Below, one piece after another: positions 7,640-14,727 of a stretch of DNA of 14,727 nucleotides. Numbering within the stretch: the stretch's first letter is position 1; each line of letters starts with the position of its first letter. The stretch comes from Saccoglossus kowalevskii. Taxonomy: Eukaryota; Hemichordata; Enteropneusta; Harrimaniidae. Location of the stretch: the NCBI RefSeq assembly GCF_000003605.2, contig NW_003113473.1, positions 112,758 to 127,484 of the forward strand. The letters run 5' to 3'. Under the pieces are notes generated by a model, which was not told the DNA's origin, did no database searches, and saw only the letters and a program-made list of their open reading frames with translations. The position numbers were made by a program, and so were the translations under genes.

Positions 7640-7889
7640 TGTCGTATATAGGGAATTCCGCCGCGGCATGTGACGTATAGACAGACTTTCTCAAGATAAG
7701 ACTAGACATTCAAGACGCCACCAACGAAAATTATTTGCAAATAGTGAGACCGAGTTCGATTTTCATGTAAACAAACGATGGATTGTATACGTTACGTGGG
7801 TATATCGAACACGGAGCGGTGCGGCACTTTACGAGAAGAGATCGGGAAATTCTGATAACAAGCGTTAACGACCATCTCCCACACCGCAG
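7640..7889 (+). promoter_or_regulatory. Candidate promoter plus 5' exon ending at a CAG/GTAAAC donor
   Basis: TATATA at 7645-7650 is followed by CpG-rich sequence (ccgccgcggc at 7658-7667) and a CRE-like TGACGTAT at 7671-7678. CpG stays frequent to about 7875. An ATG in good context (acgATGG) at 7778 opens a 25-codon frame, MDCIRYVGISNTERCGTL and on, ending at TGA 7853-7855. CAG followed by GTAAAC at 7890-7895 could be a splice donor. The model is a TATA promoter with a mostly untranslated first exon from about 7676 to 7889. No transcript evidence is available. Confidence 0.22.
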
Positions 7890-7895
7890 GTAAAC

Positions 7896-8490
7896 TCATC
7901 CAGTAAGACTGGCGTCAAAGAAAATAGTCGAATTTTTCGTATGATAAATGGCAAGAAATATCAACTTGATAAGAAGGTCTGTTTTTTATTTAGCTGACAT
8001 CGTAACACGCCATATAGGATATCACCAAAACACACCACTATCCCATGGGATTATAACAAACGAAACAGACATGCCGACTTGTGAAAGGGAATCGTAGTAA
8101 TTTCAATGATTTGGTAATTTAGTTAATTATTAATGCGTATTTCAATATTCCGTCTACTTCCGTGTCCACATTTAACCTGAAGGTGAATACAGTTGACAGT
8201 TTGGAGATGCCGTGTTACAAAATATAGGGTTCAATGTGAACCATAGAAATATAGTTTGTCATGGAGCGGTCACTATTTAGTGTTTGTTGCGTCGCACAAT
8301 GACGACGTATGTTTACATTTTTGCCAGGAAGCATGCGAATGTCCCTCTCTAATCGGCATTAGTTAACGGTCTGCCGTGACAACATTGCCGATAAGTTGTT
8401 TTATTAACAGTGGCGCATACGTGTATATTTAATTACATCAGCGAACAACGCAATTTTTCAACGAACACATTTTTTTGCAAACACCGGTTT
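7896..8490. other. Unique AT-rich sequence, no gene seen
   Basis: No supported frame or repeat is present. If the exon model at 7640-7889 is right, this would be the start of its intron. Confidence 0.45.
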
Positions 8491-8493
8491 CTG

Positions 8494-8521
8494 CCAATCA
8501 GTGACTGCGCACGCGTACGCG
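8494..8521 (+). promoter_or_regulatory. CCAAT box next to an NRF1-like site
   Basis: CCAATCA begins at 8494. Eight bases after it, tgcgcacgcgta (8506-8517) matches 11 of 12 positions of the NRF1 consensus and overlaps the perfect palindrome cgcgtacgcg (8512-8521). CCAAT plus NRF1 is a common pairing in animal CpG promoters. The only frame just downstream is tiny: ATG at about 8542, eleven codons reading MVLVTLIDAWF. This is the densest CpG cluster in the window. Confidence 0.35.
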
Positions 8522-8559
8522 CGCAAAACGTAAATAATTACGATGGTCTTAGTGACCCT

Positions 8560-9833
8560 TATTGACGCTTGGTTTTAACATTTTGCTTATAGATCACTTT
8601 CCCCCTGCTAGTACCAATTTATAAAATTGTGTTCAGTTAATCAGTCTCCAGATTAAAAGCTGTATTTGAAATATCGACAGCTAGTTTTGGATCATTTACA
8701 GTTGTCTTACCAATTGTATTCCCCGTACAATAAAACATTGCTTAAATCGTAGGATTTCTTTCATAACTCTTTGGACAGTCCGTGACGTCATTGCCGTACA
8801 GAAGTTTATCGACAGTCGTTTATTGAGTGACAATAATCTTATTGTTACCTAAATCATTCCAATTAATGAATTCCCCACAGTAACGTATAACTTTAGTCTA
8901 ACCATGGTCTAACAGACACATCACGAGTTTGAAAAAACAAAAGAAGCGAGACTTCTTGTATGGGGTAAAGTGACCTTTGACACCAAATATCATCAAACAA
9001 ATATTTCCCGGGGTCTACAATAAAATACATCTAAAACAATAATTAATAATCATCAATCACACCAAATGTACCAGCCCAGCAATATTACATCTATCTGCCT
9101 CCGAGATTCAGTACGTTTGCGGACAGCAAACTTCCGTATATGTCAGAAACTCGTGAATAACATTTTACCTCAACCTGCCAAAACTTAGGTCTGGTAACAA
9201 TGTAAATTATACAACATATTTGATTCTTTAAAAAGATGGAAGAAAAGTAAAAATTATGATTTCTAAACATAATATTCAAATTAGCTAATTCATATATGTT
9301 ATAATTGGAAGGAATACCTCTAGATTACGTCATCCGATAGTAAACTCCATTGTTTAGTTTATCTGTGTTACCACATGAAATCTGTACGCTGTTTTGCCCA
9401 CAAAAACACCCAGATATGCAAATGGCGTTACCGGAGTAAATAAATTCAATAACCCCATACTTTTCGTTTGGTCCGATTATATTTACAATTAAATATATAA
9501 TATCATACTTTCAAAGTATCAATTAAATACATATTTTGTATTTCGTAAAAAGATTATTTAACCTTAGCAAAGACAAATAATATAAAAAAAAATTTACTCG
9601 CCTTCGCCGGGATTGTTGTCTAAATAATCTTAAAATATGTATATTTGTTTGGGGAATTGCACATCCCGTTTCCCCTTATCCATAATTGAAAGACACCTAG
9701 TTATTAGCAACCGTCGTAACTCGGGTTGAAAGCAATTTATTGACACACTTTGTTAAAAACCTCAGTAATGTTGATTCCAACAATAAAAATATCCCCCTAA
9801 TTTTGTCGAGGTGACAGATTTTCTTTAATTCAG
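8560..9833. other. AT-rich sequence, no gene seen
   Basis: No gene is supported; the 62-codon minus frame at 9091-9279 looks like chance. A perfect octamer ATGCAAAT lies at 9416-9423. The last 25 bases form a pyrimidine-rich tract (ttttctttaattcag) that is a good 3' splice acceptor for the next entry. Confidence 0.5.
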
Positions 9834-9930
9834 ATTGAGATGCGTAGTTCTACCGACCCCCTAGTTCTGTGTGAAAATAGTGGCAAAACCAGAAATGCAC
9901 GAAAGGAAACCTGGAACAAGAAACGTACGA
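9834..9930 (+). CDS. Candidate internal or first coding exon, 97 nt
   Basis: A strong acceptor (ttttctttaattcag, AG at 9832-9833) and a consensus donor GTGAGT at 9931-9936 bound 97 nt. Only one of the three frames is open, and it is open throughout: after IEM it reads RSSTDPLVLCENSGKTRNAR and continues basic and hydrophilic to the donor. An ATG at 9840 could be a start. The exon begins in phase 0 and ends in phase 1, which fits the candidate terminal exon at 13579. The same bases overlap an 82-codon plus-strand frame (9871-10119) in another register that shows no family features. No known domain is seen. It is the best-bounded exon candidate in the window, but still single-evidence. Confidence 0.25.
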
Positions 9931-9959
9931 GTGAGTCCACAAACGTTCAAGCAAAGTAA

Positions 9960-10570
9960 TACATTGTATTTTCGTGGTTGTCAGGGATATTACAAAATGA
10001 GAATTATGATAATTGTGCGTACTGCTACTGAGGCATGCTGGGAAAGGAGTGTCAGTGACTGGACAAACACTGTTCTATACTGCCAAACTTTAGCGTATGG
10101 TAAAGGAAGACATGTGTAACATCGTCACACCTCTATCTCTCTATACTTAAGCTTGAAACCTCAAAACGTACATAAGTAGCTTTTCTGGTATGTTGCGATA
10201 TATAGTCTCTGTTGTAGGGCAATGTGTTTTATATTGTAGTAAAATAGATTCAGCAGAGATAAGTGTAAGGAGTAAATGTATATCATTACAAAACAAAAAC
10301 ACAGTACACATAACATGAGATATGTGTGGTTAGTAATGAATTAAGAAAAATGCCTGCTACCAATTGTAATAATATTACTACGATGAATTATTTATCTATG
10401 AAGGTTATTAATAAATAAAAATTAATGTAAAATATACACCATTACGCGGATAAGGCCTTAAATATAATACCCGTCACATACTACTATGCGACCTCGTTCT
10501 CTTAGCCCGATAATTCGTGGTGATTTTTAGAAAGTTCGCTAAATAAATACGGTTAGTGCAAATATTCTGT
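9960..10570. other. AT-rich sequence leading into array A
   Basis: No supported gene. The sequence becomes very AT-rich from about 10340 to 10470 and has no recognisable element. Confidence 0.5.
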
Positions 10571-12540
10571 ATATTTAGTATTAAGGTGTGCCGCATTGGT
10601 ATTATTAATGAGTATACATGTATTTAATATTAAGGTGTGATAACTGTATATTACTAGTGAGTACATAGGCCAGGTTGGTAGTATTGGTGACTATATTTAG
10701 TATTAAGGTGTGATCGGTTGGTATTATTGTTGAGTACATTTAGTATTGAAGTGTGATGGGTTGGTATTATTGGTGAGTACATTTTGTGTTGAAGTGTGAT
10801 GGGTATTATTGTTGGTAAATATATTTATTAAAGTGTGCCGGATTGGTATTATTGGTGTATACATTTAGTATTGCAGTGTGATGAGTAGTTATTGTTGGTA
10901 AGTACATTTAGTATTGAAGTAAGTCGGGTTGATATTATTTGTGAGTACATTTATTGAAGTGTACCTAGTTAGTATTATTGGTGAGTACATTTATTGAAGT
11001 AAGTCGGGTTGGTATTATTTGTGAGTACATTTAGTATTGAAGTTAGCCGGGTTGATATTATTTGTGAGTACATTTATTGAAGTGAGCCGGGTTGGTATTA
11101 TTGGTGAGTACATTTATTGAAGTGTACCTAGTTAGTATTATTGGTGAGTACATTTATTGAAGTAAGTCGGGTTGGTATTATTGGTGAGTACATTTAGTAT
11201 TCAAGTTAGCCGGGTTGATATTATTGGTGAGTATATTTATTGAAGTAAGTCGGGTTGGTATTATTGGTGAGTATATTTATTGAAGTAAGTCGGGTTGGTA
11301 TTATTAGTGAGTAATTTTATTGAAGTGTACCTGGTTAGTATTATTGGTGGGTACATTTATTGAAGTGTACGGGTTGGTATTATTGTTGAGTACATTTAGT
11401 TTTTAAGTGTGATAGGTGGTTATTGTTAATAAGTACATTTATTGAAATGTGTCGGGTTGGTATAATTGGTGAGTAATTTTATTGAAGTGTGCCGGGTTGG
11501 TATTATTGGTGAGTACATTTAGTATTGAGGTATACCAGTTTGGTATTATTCGTGAGTACATTTAGTGTTGAAGTGAGCCGGGTTGGTATTATTTGTGTGT
11601 ACATTTATTAAAGTGTGTCGGGTTGGTATAACTGGTGAGTACATTTAGTATTGAAGTGTGATGGGTAGTTATTGTTGGTAAGTACATTTATTAAAGTGTT
11701 TCGGGTTGGTATAACTGGTGCGTAAATTGGGAATGAAGTGTGATGGGTTGGTATTATTGGTGAGTACATTTAGTATTGAAGTGTGATGGGTAGTTATTGT
11801 TGGTAAGTACATTTATTAAAGTGTGTCGGGTTGGTATAACTGGTGGGTAATTTGGGAATGAAGTGTGATGGGTTGGTATTATTGGTGAGTAAATTTAGTG
11901 TTGAAGTATGCCAGGTTGGTATTATTGGTGAGTACATTTAGTTTTGAAGTGTAATAGGTAGTTATTGTTGGTAAGTACATTTATTGAAGTGTGTCGGGTT
12001 GGTATAATTGGTGAATTATTTCATTGAAGTGTGCCGGATTGGTATTATTGGTGAGTACATTTATTGAAGTGTACGGGTTGGTATTATTGGTGAGTACATT
12101 TAGTGTTGAAGTATGCCAGGTTGGTATTATTGGTGAGTACATTTAGTTTTAAAGTTTAATAGGTAGTTATTGTTGGTAAGTACATTTATTGAAGCGTGTC
12201 GGGTTGGTATAATTGGTGAGCTATTTCATTGAAGTGTGCCGGGTTGGTATAATTGGTGAGTTATTTCATTGAAGTGTGCCGGGTTGGTATTATTGGTGAG
12301 TACATTTATTGAACTGTAGGGGTTGGTATTATTGGTGAGTACATTTATTATTGACGTATGCCAGTTTGGTATTATTGGTGAGTACATTTATTATTGAGGT
12401 ATGCCAGTTTGGTATTATTGGTGAGTACATTTATTATTGAGGTATGCCAGGTTGGTATTATTGGTGAGTACATTTAGTGTTGAAGTTTAATAGGTAGTTA
12501 TTGGCTTGGTATAATTGGTGAGTAATTTTATTGAAGTGTA
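10571..12540. repeat. Minisatellite array A, about 40-43-bp monomers, about 48 copies
   Basis: Nearly 2 kb of tandem monomers whose full form has the order gggttggtattattggtgag, then tacatttagtattgaagt, then gtgcc. Many copies lack the agta step after tacattt, which gives 38-40-bp versions. Edge copies (10571-10700) are the most diverged. Variant monomers recur in fixed combinations: a three-monomer block starting at 11651 repeats at 11776 (period 125 bp) with few differences, and a gtaagtcggg variant repeats at about 11160, 11240 and 11285. The plus strand is GT-rich and C-poor. At least 25 copies contain exact GGTGAGTA or GGTAAGTA, which resembles a 5' splice site. The array has no coding capacity. 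Confidence 0.95.
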
Positions 12541-12586
12541 TTGTTTACGGTCACAGCTCAGAACAGTGTTATCACTTTCCGGTATA

Positions 12587-12600
12587 CCCCCCCCCCCCCC
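12587..12600 (+). repeat. C14 homopolymer
   Basis: Fourteen consecutive C residues lie 46 bases after the last monomer of array A, in sharp contrast to the C-poor array. The run could form an i-motif, with a G-quadruplex on the other strand. Confidence 0.9.
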
Positions 12601-13578
12601 AATAGTTTACAAATAATTTCCAAAACGAAATTGTGGTTGTACATTCCCAGAAGAGATGTTCAATTGTTTCTTTTTGTCTACAATATTTACAACAATTGTC
12701 CAATCGGATTTTATTTTCGAAAAGATACTAACCTTGCTTCGGAAGTAATCCAGATAAACGGAAATAACCGTAAAGTTTAAAAAAAAACATGTTCAAATAC
12801 GATATAGCATTCGAAACGTTCTATTCACAACATTGGAATTGAAGTGGGCCCTATAACTAATAATAATGATATATGGAGCATATCTGTGGGTTCATAGCTA
12901 TTCTTCTGTCGGTCTTTAGTGTTTGCTGTGGTAGTTTACTCATTCCTGTACCTTTGGCGTCCTTTAATTTGTTTTCAGATATTGGGATATAAAGGACACA
13001 GAAGAGTTATGGTTCCTCCCACAGACTTGTGTAATAATTGCGTGTAGTTTCTTGTTAGCGACAACGTGGGTATATGTAAAATAGTATCAATCAATATAAT
13101 CGACAAAAACGAATACAGACGCTAAATAGCGCCGTAAGACGTATTCAGTTTTTCAGAATTGAGAACACATCCGGGCTCACAAGCTGCTCCCTGTAGAAGG
13201 CAATCATTTTTGCGTTTGTGTCGGGCTGCGTGATTCTTCTGATGTTTCAATTTTGAAATAAAAATATCCTAGGTTCACAGTGTTCTACATTAAGCGTTAT
13301 GTCTGCGGCACAGTACAGCAGAAAATATTAATTTTGCAGATGTCAGTTGACTGTTATTAAAGTTTTGTGCCCACTTCTAGAAACGGAAAACCGTGGTATA
13401 CTGACTATTATATTATACCAGTACTTCAATTACCTGAATGCATCGTTCTGTTTTGGTCGAGAACGTATTTTAATTGTGGCAGCCCAAATACCTTAGAAAA
13501 TAATGAAGAATCGTATACCACGTATTTTGTTACCAAATGAAATTTTAATCATATTTATTTATTTATTTTGCGTTACAG
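12601..13578. other. Unique spacer between arrays A and B
   Basis: No repeat copies of the flanking minisatellite are present. A small hairpin has arms gaatac (13111-13116) and gtattc (13141-13146) with an inner cgcta/tagcg pairing. (TTTA)n-like sequence at about 13551-13568 ends in a good acceptor, GCGTTACAG. The 79-codon plus-strand frame at 12541-12780 spans the C14 run and is not credible as a gene. Confidence 0.6.
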
Positions 13579-13643
13579 GCATAGAATGCACTGAAGAAAA
13601 AAAAGTTTTTAACCACACGCGCCAATCGGGAGTTTGGCACTAA
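13579..13643 (+). CDS. Candidate terminal coding exon
   Basis: It follows a T-rich acceptor ending GTTACAG at 13578. The first two bases (GC) complete a codon started upstream; the frame then reads IECTEEKKVFNHTRQSGVWH and stops at TAA 13641-13643. The other two frames close within five codons. Its entry phase matches the exit phase of the candidate exon at 9834-9930. No polyadenylation signal of the AATAAA type is obvious before array B. A 20-codon frame is easily found by chance, so the call rests on the acceptor and the phase match. Confidence 0.15.
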
Positions 13644-13703
13644 TTATGTCTATCGTGAGGATTTCACATATATCACCGTTGCCACTAATAAGAAAAAACT
13701 CGA

Positions 13704-14727
13704 TGTACATTTAGTTTTGTGGTGTGCTGGGTTGATATTACGGGATTGTATGTTTAGTATTGTGGTGTGCTGGGTTGGTATTATGGGATTATATGTTTAG
13801 TATTGTGGTGTGTTGGGTAGGTATATTGGAATTATTAATTTAGTATTGGGGTGTGGTGGGTTAGTATTATGGAATTGTACATTTAGTTTTGGGGTGTGCT
13901 GGGTGAGTATTATGGAATTGTACATTTAGTATTGGGGTTTGCTGGGTTGGTATAATGACATTTTACATTTAGTTTTATGGAATTGTACATTTAGTTTTTG
14001 GGTGTTCTTGGTTGGTATAATTAGATTGTTTATTTAGTTTTTGGGTGTTCTTGGTTGGTATAATGAGATTGTACATTTAGTTTTGGGGTGTGCTGGATTA
14101 GTATTATGGAAGGGTACATTTAATATCGGGGTGTGGTGGGTTAGTATTATGGAATTGTACATTTAGTATTGGGGTTTGCTGGGTTGGTATAATGACATCT
14201 TACATTTAGTTTTATGGAATTGTACATTTAGTTTTTGGGTGTTCTTGGTTGGTATAATTAGATTGTATATTTAGTTTTTGGGTGTTCTTGGTTGGTATAA
14301 TGAGATTGTACATTTAATATTGGGGTGTGCTGGGTTGGTGTAATGACATTTTATATTTAGTATTGGGATGTACGAGGTTGGTATAATGGGATTGTACATT
14401 TAGTATTAGGTATGCTGGGTTAGTTTTATAAAATTGTACACTTAATATGGGGATGTGCTAGGTCAGTATTATAGAATTGAACATTTAGTATAGGGGTGTG
14501 CTGGGTTGGTATTATAGGACTGTAGATTTTGTATTGTGGTGGGTTGGTATAATAGGGTTGTACATTTAATATTGTGGTGTGCTGGGTTAGTAATACAAGA
14601 TTGTACATTTAGTATTGTGGTGTGTTGGGTTGGTATTATAGGACTGTAGATTTTGTATTGTGGCGTGGTGGGTTGGTATAATAGGGTTGTACATTTAATA
14701 TTGTGGTGTGATGGGTTGGTATTATAC
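13704..14727. repeat. Minisatellite array B, about 43-bp monomers, about 23 copies (right edge truncated)
   Basis: Monomers have the order gggttggtattatgggattg, then tacatttagtattgtggt, then gtgct. They align to array A monomers without gaps and in the same orientation, differing mainly in the block after tattat and in tgtggtg versus tgaagtg. Higher-order structure is clear: about 170 bp from 13931 recur from 14168 (period 237 bp) with about four differences, and another block at 14504 recurs at 14628 (period 124 bp). The array runs off the right end. The 60-codon minus frame at 14426-14608 is a by-product of the repeat. Confidence 0.95.

Noticed and set aside
7745-7762. tRNA gene or tRNA-derived SINE B-box (gagttcgatttt)
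   Set aside because: Only part of the B-box matches, there is no A-box at the right distance upstream and no cloverleaf can be drawn.
9871-10119. 82-codon plus-strand frame
   Set aside because: It runs through the GTGAGT donor region in a different register from the exon-like frame, with no family features. The ATG at 9871 cannot be supported.
12541-12780. 79-codon plus-strand frame
   Set aside because: It crosses the C14 run (a proline stretch in translation) in variable-length sequence, and is otherwise without motif.
14426-14608. 60-codon minus-strand frame with repeated Asn, Pro, Tyr and Thr residues
   Set aside because: It lies entirely in array B and its repetition follows the 43-bp monomer, whose period shifts frame from copy to copy; it is a by-product of the satellite.
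10571-14727. Telomeric or interstitial telomere repeat
   Set aside because: The GT-rich strand contains gggtt but not a TTAGGG-type hexamer period; the period is about 43 bp.

Overview
This window looks like eukaryotic, AT-rich, gene-poor DNA, most likely an intergenic or intronic stretch of an invertebrate nuclear genome. The reasons are long stretches with no sustained reading frame on either strand, three tandem-repeat arrays, short non-autonomous transposon-like elements, scattered splice-site-like motifs and CpG that is not strongly depleted. Nothing indicates a bacterium, phage or organelle: there are no operons, no ribosome-binding-site-led genes and no rRNA or tRNA. I could not assign a phylum. 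No protein family is recognisable with confidence, so the coding calls below are low-confidence candidates.

Layout. Bases 1-300 are the end of a 30-bp tandem array with a 120-bp (four-monomer) higher-order period. From 300 to about 1400 lies unique DNA with local CpG; it holds a candidate first coding exon (808-857) and a promoter-like arrangement (inverted CCAAT box, weak TATA-like box, initiator-like TCAGT) just upstream of a 45-codon ORF (1201-1338). From 2100 to 3160 the sequence is somewhat GC-richer and holds nuclear-receptor-like and X-box-like inverted sites and a 129-codon minus-strand frame of uncertain status. From 3275 to 5850 come four fold-back elements: a bipartite inverted repeat (3275-3375), a piggyBac-type MITE with TTAA target duplications (4387-4595), a 75-nt imperfect hairpin (4681-4755) and a 171-bp MITE-like inverted repeat (5680-5850). 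From 6500 to 8530 several CpG-containing islets carry CCAAT, NRF1-like, CRE-like and TCTCGCGA motifs, including a possible 5'-UTR exon ending at a GT donor at 7890. At 9834-9930 an exon-like segment is bounded by a strong acceptor and a GTGAGT donor.

The right third is dominated by two related GT-rich minisatellites of about 43 bp: array A (10571-12540) and array B (13704 to the right edge), separated by 1.2 kb of ordinary sequence that begins with a C14 run. Both have multi-monomer higher-order structure. Array A monomers contain a 5'-splice-site-like GGTGAGTA or GGTAAGTA at least 25 times in the exact form, while array B has replaced that part of the monomer. This is the most unusual pattern in the window.

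No set of genes can be shown to work together here. The most that can be said is that candidate exons at 9834-9930 and 13579-13643 have compatible phases and would flank array A as an intron. That model is speculative.
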